The notes below the pieces were generated by a model, which saw only the letters and a program-made list of their open reading frames with translations, made no database searches and was not told the origin of the DNA. A program made the translations under genes and the position numbers. Positions 11,400-22,079 of a stretch of DNA of 64,000 nucleotides are shown in pieces. Source of the stretch: Gari tellinella (lineage: Eukaryota > Mollusca > Bivalvia > Cardiida > Psammobiidae); NCBI GenBank assembly GCA_922989275.2, contig OV277866.1:51389246-51453245 (forward strand), written 5' to 3'. Position 1 is the first letter of the stretch; each line of letters opens with the position of its first letter.

Positions 11400-11582
11400 T
11401 GAATAAGTTCTTTATATTCTAGCAGATGGAAGCTTAAAGCTGTTTGAAAGAAAAGCAGAATGCGCCTACAAGTAAAGGTGTGAGTTTATAAAGTCTACAT
11501 TTACGTAACTCGTATTCTGCCTACTTTTACATCTAAGCTACCAGCTGTCTTCAATATTGAAACCAGCTATAGGATAAAGAAA
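11400..11582 (+). mobile_element. Family D remnant with split H2 hairpin
   Basis: TATTCTAGCAGATGGAAGCTTAAAG, then the left H2 arm (AAAGCAGAATGCGCC), an unrelated insert of about 50 bp in the loop, and a decayed right arm with GAAACCAGCTATAGG. Confidence 0.5.
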
Positions 11583-11857
11583 TATTTAAAAGAGACTTAA
11601 TAACATAATGGGAACACAATCAAACAAGCCATCTCAGTATCAGAGTTACTCGCAAACAACTTTGCTGACAGTGATAGAGGTCTAACCATCGATAGTAGCT
11701 CGAACTATCGCCAATATTATCGATAATTGAATTTTGTAATCGATAGTAGACTATTTTTATTTCAGCTATCGTGTTGTAATGAGTCGATACTATAGGCTCT
11801 CGTGTCACCCCTAATTTTAAGGGTTCAGCGGACAATGGCGTTTACATTCAAAAGGTT

Positions 11858-12375
11858 AACTAGAAGATAACTGACCTTCAAAAATTAAAACAGACGATGA
11901 CTTATGCGTTACAAATTTAATCAGACGATAATCTTGTTGTCAAGGAGTACATCAGACTATGATTTTTTTGCGTTTAAGGAGTAAACCAGACGATGCCTTG
12001 GCGTTTAGTAGGTTTAACCGACGATGATTTATGCGTCCAAGGAGTAAACCAGACGATGACTTAGGCGTTTAGTGGGTTAAACTGGCGATGAATTTGGCGT
12101 TTAGAGGTTTTAAGACGATACATTTGGCGTTTAGTGGGTTAAACCAATGATGATTTTGGCGTTTAGCGAGTTATAACAGACGATGATTTTGGCGTTCAAT
12201 GAGAAAAGCAGGCCATGACTTGGGCGTTTAATAGGTTGTGCAAACGATGATTTTGACGTTCAATGAGTAGAGCAAACGATTATTTTGGCGTGTAGCAGGT
12301 TTAACATACGATTACGTTTGCGTTGAATAGTCTAAGGCACCTGATGACGTTAATGAGTAAGATGATTAAATCAGA
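11858..12375 (+). repeat. Degenerate 35-bp minisatellite
   Basis: About 14 units around the consensus AAACCAGACGATGATTTTGG followed by CGTTTAGTGGGTT. Units vary by substitution and small indels, so the array is old. Nothing suggests that it is coding. Confidence 0.75.
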
Positions 12376-12445
12376 TGATAATTTGGTAATACTTGTCACC
12401 ACTGGTTTTATTGGGACATTAACCATTCTTTCACATGTAAATGAA

Positions 12446-12746
12446 TACAGTGGAGAATGCGTTATTCTTTCCCAATAAACGCGCTTACGCTTAAACTATT
12501 ATTTCCATTGCAAACAGTTTGTTGCCTGATCAAGACACCGGTTAACCCGGGGTCTGAGCAGGCTCCAAACAGTTTGCCACTCAGATTAACATGAATAATC
12601 AGAATTGTCAAAAAGTTATAATTGTCTACAGTTTAGTGCATTGCGTTGGCGTTTCGTATGCAAACAAATGGTTAACAACGAAGCATTTTATAGGGGGGAA
12701 ATAATAGGGAGAAATAATGTATTCATTAATCCACCCACTGGAACTG
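12446..12746 (+). mobile_element. Family A copy with decayed right end
   Basis: TACAGTGGAGAATGCG at the left, a diverged H1 palindrome, then a right part carrying an insertion (AACAAATGGTTAACAACG) and ending near CCACCCACTG. Confidence 0.7.
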
Positions 12747-12749
12747 TTT

Positions 12750-12987
12750 TACAGTGGATAAGACGTAATTCGTTCCTGAAACGCAAACAGAATGCAATAA
12801 AATGTAGAAAAGGACAACATTTTTACAATTCTGACTTTTTGTTTTAATCTGAATGGCAAACAGTTTGGAGCCTGATCAGGCGACGGAATACCCGGCGTCT
12901 GATCTGGCTCCAGACTGTTTGTACATACAATAAACGTTTAAGCGTAAATACGTTTATTCGGAAAGAAAAAACGTTTTCTCCATTGCA
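12750..12987 (-). mobile_element. Family A MITE
   Basis: TACAGTGGATAAGACG at the left, H1 palindrome in the middle, TTTTCTCCATTGCA at the right. It abuts another copy and ends 18 bp from the splice donor of exon 6. Confidence 0.85.
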
Positions 12988-13005
12988 CAATGTAGATCTA
13001 CATAC

Positions 13006-13249
13006 CTTTTGACCTCCTCATGTTCATCTTCAGTGTCATACTCTGGAATATCAACATCAACAGATAAGACATTTTCCTCAAACCGTATCACATCCTCTAA
13101 CAACTCTTTTGACAATACGGACATTTTGGACGCCCTCCCCGAGGCCCCGCGACTTAGCTCACTATTTTTGCGAGTCATAAAGTTCACCCTCCTCCCATAG
13201 TTAATTCCCTCGGATAGCCGCCGAGGCATCATTTTTTTAGCCTCAATTT
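13006..13249 (-). CDS. Exon 6, acidic region of the unidentified gene
   Basis: The donor GTATGT begins at 13005. I place the acceptor at GGACAG before 13249 because it gives phase 1 in, as exon 5 requires, and phase 2 out, as exon 7 requires. An upstream AG (TATTCAG) gives an in-frame stop. The chosen acceptor lacks a good pyrimidine tract; the alternative is a new start at ATG 13274. It encodes about 81 residues: a basic start (KKMMPRR), then KELLEDVIRFEENV, then a very acidic YDTEDEHEEVK. A family A element ends 18 bp beyond the donor. Confidence 0.7.
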
Positions 13250-14078
13250 CTGTCCAAGTTTTCATGTTGGACATTGGCCACAACCATATCTATGCCTCCT
13301 GGCCGACTGAATATGCATCGTAACATTATCACTTTTAGATAAATTAAACATTCAAGTTACAAAGAGTTAAGTTTTCGGATTTGTTCCGTATTTTTGTTTT
13401 ACAGAAATCCTATAAGAACGGATTTGAATAGTTATTTTCACTGATTTCTATATGTTAATCTTAGGTAGATATATAATTTATTCTTATTTCATAAGAAATC
13501 TATTTTGTATAGTGTATGTATATATATATACTTCTTAAAACGTATATCCAAATTGCACCAGATTAATCGCCGTATCCATGTAAACAAACACACCAACTAT
13601 GATGAATATTCCTTAAAACTGTATATTTAGAAAATACCCAAACAATCACCACACGCGATCAACAAACACCTAACATTCCCCCAACCAGCCTAATTATATT
13701 CTTCACCACTTTTCACATTGTTAAGTATTTTTATCTTTCACCGTTGACAAAAAATATACCTTTGCCCTTTGTTAAACCCAACCCCTCTCGCTTGTTGAAA
13801 ACTAAATTGACCCATGTAATTTCTTTACTAAGATTACCAGGTATCGTACGAAGAAAGGCACCGTGTTTAAGAATTTCCAAACACTTTTTCTATGTTGTTA
13901 CAATAGTTAAAGTTGTTTATATAGCGGATCTCAGTAGTTAAACACGGCTGACTATAAGAAAATGTGGCGTTATTTCCGTAGTAAAGCAAAACCTATAATT
14001 CAATTCTACAGGTAATTGTGTATTTATCGACAAATCTACACTCAACGTGGGAAGCCTTTAAGATAAGGTTACATGTAC

Positions 14079-14148
14079 TTAATACAGAACGCATGTAGTG
14101 CAGAAAGCTCCTATAGGAGCTTTCTGCACTACTTGCGTTCTGTATCAA
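14079..14148. repeat. Solo H2-type hairpin
   Basis: A near-perfect hairpin with arms ATACAGAACGCATGTAGTGC and AGAAAGCTCC, centred on CCTATAGG. It resembles the GCTCC form of H2 found in family F, without recognisable transposon ends. Confidence 0.65.
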
Positions 14149-14920
14149 GCAAAAACCGTTTAAATAGATAACCATACTTTATTTCACTGAGAGGCCGCTG
14201 CGATACAGTTTTACTGTTTGTACAAAATTATTCAAAAATCGAACCAGCCCATTCAGTTGAGACGACTCCGTGTTATAAAATCAAGTTATCATAATGAGTA
14301 TCTATAGCAAAATGACCTTCTCTGTGTATGGCAGAATGAAGGCGTGTATACTGCATTATTAATCAAATCTTCTAATCAAATCGACAAATGAATAAGTTCC
14401 TATAATAAATGGTTGGTTTATTTATTTCAAAATTTGGTTGTACTTTTCAAAATGATTGATTCTTTAATATGTTGCTGATATAAAATAAGGCATGATCTTC
14501 AATGGGATTTACCCATGATAGTTTTTAAAATTTAGAAACTTAATTATAAATGTAGATCTCTAATATTTGTATATATTATCACGAAGAGAGATTTTAATGA
14601 TTAATATAGCCTAAAATCGGGGTTAATTCACGTTGTTTTTAACAAGCTTTTCTTTTCGTCCTGTATTTGCACTGATAAGCAATTTTACTGGAAATGTGAT
14701 GATATGTCAGTAATCATCTTTATTTTTCAGTTAATTGTTTCTGTCTATTTTTGACGAACCAAAACAGTCGATTGTGAAATATATTTCGGCTTCTGATCAG
14801 ATACAGAGTACATTTGTACATTGTAACATGGCACCCTAAACTGATATTTTCTGTTTGTAAATGGCAATCGAGCGGATAAGAATGATTAAACCATATTATA
14901 CATACCAACCGTATGTTTTG

Positions 14921-15167
14921 TACAGTTAAGACGTTATTCGTATCCTCATAAACAAAACAGAACGCAAACGCAGTAAAAAGAAATGTAAAATATGGCAACG
15001 TTTTAAAATAATTGATGATTGTTTTGCGTTTGAATGGCGAACAGCTTAGAGCTTGACCAGATGCCGGGTTACTTTGTGTCTGAACTTGCTCCAAACTGTA
15101 TGCAATGGACACAATTGTATTAGCCCCAACGCGTTTATTGGGAAAGAAAAATGTGTTCTCCATTGTA
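14921..15167 (-). mobile_element. Family A copy, diverged
   Basis: TACAGTTAAGACGTTATTCG at the left, TGTGTTCTCCATTGTA at the right, H1 remnant (GACCAGATGCCGGGTTAC) inside. Confidence 0.78.
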
Positions 15168-15323
15168 CAGGCTAACAGGGTGTTTTGTATACGTTAAAGG
15201 CAGAAGATAAATACCTTTCTGTTTGGAATAAAATTAACAGTGAATAAATAGAATCGTTTGACCTGTTTAGGATAAATATGGAGAGTTAATGCGAACAAAA
15301 ACATTTCTAAACAAATCGAAACT

Positions 15324-15572
15324 TTAACCCTTTCACTCCAAATGACGCTTTAAAGACGCGTTTGCAAACAGTTTGGGTCCTGATCAGACGCCGCGTTACG
15401 CGGCATCTGATCAGGACCCAAATTGTTTGACACTCTTTTCGATATTTATTAAGTCACTCAACCTTAAATCTAACTTTGAAACGTGTCTTGCAGACAGCAA
15501 TACTGAAGTAGACGACAATAAAGCAGGGAAGGGGTAAAACTCTTCCGAATAATTTGATCATGAAAGGGTCAA
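15324..15572 (+). mobile_element. Family B MITE, intact
   Basis: TTAACCCTTTCACTCCAAAT to ATGAAAGGGTCAA with a full H1 hairpin (GGGTCCTGATCAGACGCCGC) and the GCAGACAGCAATACTGAAG body. The right TTAA is changed to TCAA. Confidence 0.82.
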
Positions 15573-15681
15573 AAGCATGAATGACGTTTGAATAGCTACG
15601 AGAAAATGGTAGAACTGGCTGGGAAATTATATTATCGAATCCTATGTACATGTTTTTGCACCTTTGGTGTTGTCCATACAG

Positions 15682-15742
15682 TTCAGTGGGGAAAGACGTC
15701 ATTCATTCTCGTTCAAACTTTTACTCTATAAATACGCCTTTG
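15682..15742 (-). mobile_element. Family A 5' fragment
   Basis: TTCAGTGGGGAAAGACGTC and CGTTCAAAC are the end of a family A copy, cut off where the next copy begins. Confidence 0.55.
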
Positions 15743-15991
15743 TACAGTGGAGAAAACGTTATTCTTTCAAATAAACGCGTTTATGCTAAAACTATTATTT
15801 CTATTGCAAACAGTTTGGAGCCAGATCAGACGCCGGGTAACCCGGCGTCTGATCAGGCTCCAAACTGTTTGCCACCAAGATAAAAATGAATAATCAGAAA
15901 CCTCCAAAAGTTGCGATTTTCTACGTTTTAGTGTTTTGCGTTTGCGTTTCGTTTCGTTTAAACGGGAAAGAATAACAGATTCTCCACTGTA
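15743..15991 (+). mobile_element. Family A MITE, intact
   Basis: Perfect ends and hairpin; GTTTCGTTTCG subfamily, very similar to the copies at 22, 31117 and 39875. Confidence 0.93.
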
Positions 15992-16062
15992 CGCATTTAA
16001 TTTATGCATACTGTTGAAGAAAAGGGTTTGAATTTACACCATTAGTAAAAGTTCAACTATTC

Positions 16063-16295
16063 TACAATGGAGAAAACGTTATTCGTTCTCGTTTAAACGC
16101 AATCGAAACACAAAAGCATCGTAATAAATCGTAGAAAATGATATCTTTTCGACAATTCTGACTATTCATGTTAATCTGAAAGGCAAATAATTTGGTTACC
16201 CAGTGTCTGATCTGGCTCCAAATTGTTTGCATTGGAAATACACGTTTTTAGCGTAAACGCGTTTATTGGGAAAGAATAACGTCTTCTCCACTGTA
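16063..16295 (-). mobile_element. Family A MITE, hairpin half lost
   Basis: TACAATGGAGAAAACG to TCTTCTCCACTGTA. Only the CCCAGTGTCTGATCTGG arm of H1 remains. Confidence 0.85.
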
Positions 16296-16690
16296 GTAGT
16301 CAGACTGGAAGTAAACCAGACTAACATCTTAATGCGCAGTTTGCTTTACTTTCACTCTGCGGTAAGTGGTCATCTATTTTCAGGGCTGCCATTTCTCCGG
16401 ATTTTTCCTAAGTCTTCGGATTTTTATCCTAGCAGATGGTAGCTTAAAACAGGCTGAAAGTAAAGCAGAATGCGCCTTGAGGCGCATTCTGCTTTACTTC
16501 CAACCTGTTTTAAGCAGTCACGTGTCTTTAAAACAAGAAACAGACTATGGGGTAAAGTTACGATTAGTAAAATAATATACTAAAATTGCATCTGACAATT
16601 TGACATCTTAGGATTTGTATTATCAACTTATGGCAGCCCTGTATTTTCAAGACTAGAAAACAAGCTATTGGATAAAAGGTAAACGCAATT
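16296..16690 (+). mobile_element. Family D element split by family E
   Basis: The left piece has an H2 arm (TTTGCTTTACTTTCACTCTG, then GTGGTCATCTATTTT); the right piece continues TATTTTCAAGACTAGAAAAC and GATAAAAGGTAAA. The family E copy 16381-16641 lies between duplicated TATTTT. Confidence 0.7.
16381..16641. mobile_element. Family E element with H2 hairpin
   Basis: CAGGGCTGCCATTTCTCCGG to TTATGGCAGCCCTG with a perfect H2 hairpin (AGCAGAATGCGCC/TTGAGGCGCATTCTGCT). It is flanked by TATTTT on both sides, a probable 6-bp target duplication within family D sequence. Confidence 0.85.
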
Positions 16691-16980
16691 GCGATTCTAT
16701 AAAAATGAAATAAAAATGTTTATCACATAATTTGCCGTCTGGGAGTTGCATAAAGCGATTGTATAAATATCGTAATCCACTAGTGGAATATCGTTTTTTG
16801 GGCTCCGGCCTAACTTGTTCGTCCATTAGCGCTGCATGTAGCGGGTGCCAAATGACGTCATTTACTATGACGTTAACGTAAACAACGTAACGTTTGGCGG
16901 AAAATCTATATAGCGTACGGTCTACAAACTACGGCTTCAAATCAATTTAATAGGTGCTTGAACTTGTAATGTGATAAATA

Positions 16981-17125
16981 GAATATCACATTCGTGTTCA
17001 TTATTTATCATTTTTAATAAACTCGTTGACAAAAATGAATATGACGCTCGCCAAGGCTCGCGTCATATTATTTTAGTCAACTCGTTTATTAAAAATGATA
17101 AATAATGAACACTCATACAATATCC
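16981..17125. repeat. Long near-perfect palindrome
   Basis: Arms of about 65 bp (GTGTTCATTATTTATCATTT ... GACGCTCGCC / GGCTCGCGTC ... AAATGATAAATAATGAACAC). It probably belongs to a larger, unnamed inverted-repeat element that may begin near 16745. Confidence 0.7.
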
Positions 17126-17149
17126 TCTATATACAATGCCAGGGTCTTG

Positions 17150-17321
17150 GAAATGCTGGTTAAGTCTGGTCTGGCTCCAATGTTATACAAGTGTTTGAGT
17201 TGAATCTGAGTTTGTTCTCAATCATTTGATTTGTCAGATTTGAACTTTGAACAGAGACTCAAATCTGACCAATCAAATGCTTGAGAACGATCCTAGACTC
17301 AGCTCAAACTCTATATAATCT
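17150..17321. mobile_element. Palindromic MITE, relative of 9467-9703
   Basis: Arms TTTGAGTTGAATCTGAG and CTCAGCTCAAAC, inner GATTTGTCAGATTTGA and TCAAATCTGACCAATCAAAT. It sits within a decayed H1 context (TCTGGCTCCAA on both sides). Confidence 0.62.
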
Positions 17322-17324
17322 TGG

Positions 17325-17395
17325 GATCTGGCTCCAAACCTTTCGTAATTGACATAATGTGGTTAGCATAAACGCGATAGAAAGGAAGAACGCTT
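17325..17395 (-). mobile_element. Family A right-half remnant
   Basis: GATCTGGCTCCAAACCTTTC, then TTAGCATAAACGCGATAGAAAGG, matches the right part of an inverted family A copy. Confidence 0.6.
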
Positions 17396-17470
17396 CCACC
17401 CATTTCCATGGGATCTTCAAACATATAACAATTAAGCTTTAAGTAATTTCGTCAATAAACACCCAAATCG

Positions 17471-17720
17471 TACAGTGGAGAATCTGTTATTCTTTCCCGT
17501 TTAAACGCAAACGTACGCAAACGCAAAGCGCTAAAACGTAGAAAAGAACAACTTTTGGACAATTCTGATATTTCATGTTTATCTTGGTGGCAAACAGTTT
17601 GGAGCCTGATCAGACGCCGGGTTACCCGGCGTCTGATCTGGCTCCAAACTGTTTGCATTGCAAATAATAGTTTTAGCGTAAACGCGTTTATTGGGAAAGA
17701 ATAACAGATTCTCCACTGTA
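17471..17720 (-). mobile_element. Family A MITE, intact
   Basis: Perfect TACAGTGGAGAATCTG and CAGATTCTCCACTGTA ends (16-bp inverted repeat) and a perfect H1 palindrome; GCGTAC subfamily. Confidence 0.93.
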
Positions 17721-17821
17721 TGTTGTGACTACGCATAAGGATCGTTTCAAATAGATGGCTCATCATATACTAGTTGTACATGTATTTGAAAGAGACATAA
17801 ATAATTTAATATTTTGAAATA

Positions 17822-18145
17822 TAGTGCTCCTTCTCTACAACAACAACCGATGGGAGACGAAGTGTGTCTATGGTACTGAAGAATTTGTTATACGGAGGTA
17901 AATTGGCTTACGTTGGCAAACAGTTGGAATCCAGATCAGACTCAGCGTAACTCGTCATTATGTTTTTTTTCTGTGAAAATGTCCAATATGTGACTTTGAG
18001 AAAAACAGCAGACGACAATTTAAGCAGACGAGATTGCAGCCATGGTAAGTCTGGACATAATTGTCTTGTTTGGGGAACAGCGGCAAGCGTTGTTGTAAGG
18101 AGGGACTCGTTATTCAGATGGTCGTTGTAGGGAGGGAGCACTGTA
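17822..18145. mobile_element. Family C element
   Basis: TATAGTGCTCCTTCTCTACA at the left and GGGAGGGAGCACTGTA at the right; inside are an H1 half-hairpin (GGCAAACAGTTGGAATCCAG) and the GCAGACGACAATTTAAGCAG body shared with family B. Confidence 0.75.
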
Positions 18146-18207
18146 CGTTCCTTACATGTAACTGAAGTTTCATAAAGCGAACAGACTGATCTTTCTCATT
18201 AAACGCG

Positions 18208-18455
18208 TAAACTGGATGATATTGTTTGCCTTCCAAATAAATGCGTTTATGCTATAGCAAATATGTCCATACCAAAACAGTAAGAAGCCATATTAGACAC
18301 CGGGTAACCGGTGTCTCAGCTGTCTCCAAACTGTTTTCAACTCAGATTGAAATGAATGGTTAGAAATGTCAAGACGTTGATGTATTCTACGATTTATCGC
18401 ATTTCGTTGCGTTTCATTTGCGTTACAACGGAAAGGATAAGATATTCTCCACTGT
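18208..18455 (+). mobile_element. Degenerate family A copy
   Basis: ACTGGATGATATTG at a decayed left end, TTCCAAATAAATGCGTTTATG, an H1 remnant (CACCGGGTAACCGGTG) and GATATTCTCCACTGTA at the right. Confidence 0.7.
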
Positions 18456-18528
18456 ATTCTATCCTATCAAACACGTAGTCTATAGAAATTATTACATCAA
18501 ATAAACATATGATGCAAAAATTACTTAC

Positions 18529-18597
18529 TTTTTGCTGGAACCTCTGTCTTTGGTTTGGCTTTCTCTATCACGTGACTTGGTTTAACAGGGATTTCAG
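18529..18597 (-). CDS. Exon 5, 69-bp proline/lysine-rich micro-exon
   Basis: The donor GTAAGTAA begins at 18528 and the acceptor is TTGCAAAAG before 18597. It is 69 bp, phase 1-1, and reads AEIPVKPSHVIEKAKPK followed by TEVPA. It resembles exon 4 in composition and in the VKPS...EK.KPK pattern. The acceptor lacks a long pyrimidine tract, so alternative use is possible. Confidence 0.75.
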
Positions 18598-18724
18598 CTT
18601 TTGCAATACAAAACAATAGATATATGTTATCTTTAAATCACAACATTGTTTACAGGCACATTATCTCATAATATGAATTCTAGTACTTTTGTCTAATTGA
18701 TACGTCCATATACAGACGATTCGT

Positions 18725-18850
18725 GGTAACTCATTCACAAATAGTGTACCTACATGCAATAGAGAGAACACTTGTCCTATGCAAATAGTGCATACCCTGA
18801 TCAGAGGGCCCTCTAACAAGGGTCTGTCTTGTTTGTCATGCTGCCAAATA
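18725..18850 (+). mobile_element. Family B variant fragment
   Basis: TAACTCATTCACAAATAGTG, then a hairpin ACCCTGATCAGAGGGCCC related to the elements at 3845 and 38338. Confidence 0.45.
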
Positions 18851-18892
18851 TAGCACACAAGATCCCAAAATAGACTTAAATATCGACTAGAC

Positions 18893-19060
18893 CGAACCCT
18901 TTCACTCTCAATGACGTCATTAAGCGCATTTGCAAACCGTTTTGATCCTAATCAGACGCCCCGTCACTGTTTGTAACTTGTTATGAAATTACGGCAGTTA
19001 TACCGCCTTAAATTTATTTTGAAACGATATTGAGACAACAATATTGAAGCAATGATTTAG
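18893..19060 (+). mobile_element. Family B element, hairpin truncated
   Basis: GAACCCTTTCACTCTCAATG, left H1 arm to GACGCCCCGTCAC, then the body with GAAACGATATTGAGACAACA. Confidence 0.65.
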
Positions 19061-19274
19061 GAAACAATACCGATTTGCAACTGTTACTTTTACCCCCTAC
19101 TTCATTCAAGCGCTAACATTGCATTTATAATTACACGAATTCGATTAAAAAATAAAGCATAGTGTAAAGAAATACTGACAATCAGTTTGATACCACATTT
19201 GCATTTATGTATTTCAAAAAAGATAGAAATTGTATTTCCTAAATAGGTGCACAGTTTCTTTTTTGATGTTAGTA

Positions 19275-19524
19275 TACAGTGGAGAATGTGTTATTCTTTC
19301 CCAATAAACGCGTTTACGTTAAAACTATTATTTGCAGTGCAAACAGTTTGGAGCCCGATCAGACGCCGGGTAACCCGGCGTCTGATCAGGCTTCAAACTG
19401 TTTGCCACCAATATAAACATGAAATATCAGAATTGTCCAAAAGTTGTTCTTTTCTACGTTTTAGCGCTTTGCGTTTGCGTACGTTTGCGTTTAAACGGGA
19501 AAGAATAACATATTCTCCACTGTA
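19275..19524 (+). mobile_element. Family A MITE, intact
   Basis: Perfect ends and H1 hairpin; GCGTACGTTTGCG subfamily, nearly identical to the copy at 20030. Confidence 0.93.
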
Positions 19525-19691
19525 GTTGTATGTACTATGGAAGGTAGGGTAATCAAAACAAGCCAACTTTTCTTGAAGTATGAACAAGAGGAATGTAAAA
19601 ACGTCTCAATTCGATTGTACATAAAGAATATCGCTACATGTAATGACTGCCTATAGATCGAACCTTGAATAAGTGCTTCATTATGTATTTG

Positions 19692-19944
19692 TACAGTGGA
19701 GAAGACGTTATTCTTTTCCAACAAACGCGTTTACGCTAAAACGTTTATTTCCTATGCAAACAGTTTAGAGCCAGATCAGACGCCGGGTAACAAGGCGTCT
19801 ATTCAGGCTCCAAACTGTTTGCCACTCAGTTTAAAACTAATAGTCAGAAAATATTAAAAAATATTGTTATTTTCTACATTAATTGCATTGCGTTTGCGTT
19901 TCGTTTGCGCTCAAACAGGAAAGAATAACGCCTTCTCCAATGTA
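19692..19944 (+). mobile_element. Family A MITE, older copy
   Basis: TACAGTGGAGAAGACG to TCTCCAATGTA. The hairpin has a mutated loop (GGGTAACAAGGCGTC). Confidence 0.87.
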
Positions 19945-20029
19945 TAAATTCAATTACATGTTCAACATAATGCTTTGTTAGCTTGTATTCTTTTGACTCT
20001 TTAGTCATTTGTAATTATAACTATAGACA

Positions 20030-20279
20030 TACAGTGGAGAATGTGTTATTCTTTCCCAATAAACGCGTTTACGCTAAAACTATTATTTGCAGTGCAAACA
20101 GTTTGGAGCCAGATCAGACGCCGGGTAACCCGGCGTCTGATCAGGCTTCAAACTGTTTGCCACCAAGATAAACAAGAATTATCAGAATTGTCCAAAAGTT
20201 GTTCTTTTCTGCGTTTTAGCGCTTTGCGTTTGCGTACGTTTGCGTTTAAACGGGAAAGAATAACAGATTCTCCACTGTA
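20030..20279 (+). mobile_element. Family A MITE, intact
   Basis: Perfect ends and hairpin; GCGTACGTTTGCG subfamily. Confidence 0.93.
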
Positions 20280-20291
20280 CAGGTAACAGTG

Positions 20292-20507
20292 TATAGTGGA
20301 GAAGACGTTATTCTCTCCTAATAACCATGTTTACGCTAAAACTATTATTTCAATTGCGAATAGGCATCGACCTGAATACCCGGTGTCTGCCCGATCAGGC
20401 TCAAAACTGTTTGCCACTCAGGTTAAAAGAAAATAGAAATTTTAATAAAATGATTTTCGAGCATTTTCTGCATTGCGTTTCCGTTTCGTTTGATCTTATC
20501 TACTGTA
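20292..20507 (+). mobile_element. Family A copy with deletion
   Basis: TATAGTGGAGAAGACG at the left, one hairpin arm lost (ACCCGGTGTCTGCCCGATC), right end TATCTACTGTA. Confidence 0.75.
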
Positions 20508-21164
20508 CATGAAGAGCGCGCGTGTAAAATACAGATGTAGTTGGGTGTCCATGTATAACTGTTGCGTGGATCTCGATAATCCCATATAATATTAGCTGTG
20601 ATTGTAAAATAACCCTGAACAGGTGAAAACATATTGCAGGCGCATATATTTGCAAATTTTGTTCAGATGCTTGCTTTGTAAATTGTGAGGTCATACAAAC
20701 TTATTCAGCAAAACATTTCTATTACAGGAGCCCCAGTTCAATATTGATACTAATTAACTGCTAAACTTTATAATTATTCATTATTAAAGCAAACATTACA
20801 GAATATCATCAAATGCATCAGTACATGTAGGAGCAAACAGATCCGAATCTACAATGCTTACATGCGTACATTCATTGGTCGACGAGTGCTTTGCTATAAG
20901 TAATGAAATTGTTTTATGAAATTTGACTACACCATGCTATTATGCTGAATAATAAGTGTATTTATTGCCTCGTCGATGTAAGTGTAAATAACGTGTAGTA
21001 TTACATAAAATGACATACAGCATACTTTAACCTTTTCTTTCATATTTATGAGTGTACGTTTGTTTAGATTTCGCATTTTCAATTCAGTACAGTTAATCAA
21101 TACATGTATAATGAACGACCTTTCAGTGAATAGAACAGACATAGCGTTAAGATATATTGATGCT

Positions 21165-21240
21165 TAAAGCAGGACAAAAGTAATATATATATACACATGT
21201 ATAGCTCCTTTAGAAGCTTTCTCCATTACTTGCGGTATGC
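21165..21240. repeat. Degenerate H2-type hairpin
   Basis: GCTTAAAGCAGGACAAAAGT on the left and GCTCCTTTAGAAGCTTTCTCC in the centre, as in the GCTCC form of H2; the right arm is poor. Confidence 0.45.
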
Positions 21241-21517
21241 ATTTGGTTGTGGCTTGTCATAGAAAGCCGTCAATACATCTTTGAGTTATGCATTTGAACA
21301 TGTACACTTACATCATAAGTGTACCCTTTATATAACTGAATATACGTCGCTTTATATTCTGAAATGAACATACACGCAAATAAATGTCTTCAAGAACCCA
21401 GGTTAATTGGCATCTATTATCCTACAAATCATCAACAAACTAGAATTGACAGGTAATTTCAAGTAATTGAAAACACTTGAAAACACTCATAGAATGCCGA
21501 CATTAAAACGTACATGT

Positions 21518-21768
21518 ACAGTATAGAATACGTTATTCTTTCCCAATAAACGCGGTCGTTGTTTTTGTATTGCAAACTGTTTGGGCCAGATTAGATTCCG
21601 GGTAACTACCTACATGTACATGTAGCATCTGATTAGGTTCCAACTACTATAGATAAACCTCATCTTAAGAATCTTACAATTCGTTGCATCTAATTTTATA
21701 ATTTGTTGCATTGGATTAAACAGTTTGTTGCATTGCATTCAGTTTCCTTTGAACGGGAAAGAATAACG
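21518..21768 (+). mobile_element. Degenerate family A copy
   Basis: TACAGTATAGAATACG at the left, TTTGAACGGGAAAGAATAACG at the right; the hairpin is interrupted by CTACATGTACATGTAG. Confidence 0.65.
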
Positions 21769-21769
21769 T

Positions 21770-21980
21770 CAAGACGTAACTCTTTTCCAATAAACGCGTT
21801 TACGCTAAAATCATTATTCCAATTCAAACAGTTTAAAACAAGATCAGACGCCGGGCAACCAAAATGATTGCCACTCAGATTAAAACAAACATTCAGAATA
21901 GACATGTTAAAATGCCATATTCGTGCAATGCGTTTGCGTTTCGTTTAAACGGGAAAGAATTAAGCGTCGTCCTAACAGTG
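21770..21980 (+). mobile_element. Degenerate family A copy
   Basis: TTTTCCAATAAACGCGTTTA, one H1 arm (GATCAGACGCCGGGCAACC), then GTTTAAACGGGAAAGAATTA and CCTAACAGTG. It directly follows another decayed copy. Confidence 0.65.
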
Positions 21981-22079
21981 CACACGTTATGGTGCTTTTA
22001 CAGAGAAATGATAGATAAAAGCTTTAGGAACAAATATCAGACGTAGAGTTTGGAAATCTAAATTGTTTTAAACAGACCC

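Larger units (their letters stand above)
7361..13005 (-). other. Intron 6-7 of the unidentified gene
   Basis: About 5.6 kb between exon 6 and exon 7, bounded by GTATGT and TTTTTCAG. It is filled with inverted-repeat elements, a 103-bp tandem duplication and a 35-bp minisatellite. The open frame at 10879-11079 overlaps the foldback at 11053 and is not convincing as a gene. Confidence 0.65.
13250..18528 (-). other. Intron 5-6 of the unidentified gene
   Basis: About 5.3 kb. The stretch 13284-14078 is AT-rich unique-looking sequence with a short TA microsatellite near 13518-13530 and no gene signal; 14149-14920 likewise shows nothing. The rest carries family A, B, D and E elements and two long palindromes. 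Confidence 0.6.

Noticed and set aside
13274..13283. Alternative start of exon 6 at TTG 13283 or ATG 13274
   Set aside because: Possible, but the splice at 13249 keeps phase with both neighbours, so an internal exon is preferred.
15324..20279. CRISPR-like array from regularly recurring palindromes
   Set aside because: Repeats are 250 bp, irregularly spaced and in both orientations, with transposon ends; no spacer structure.
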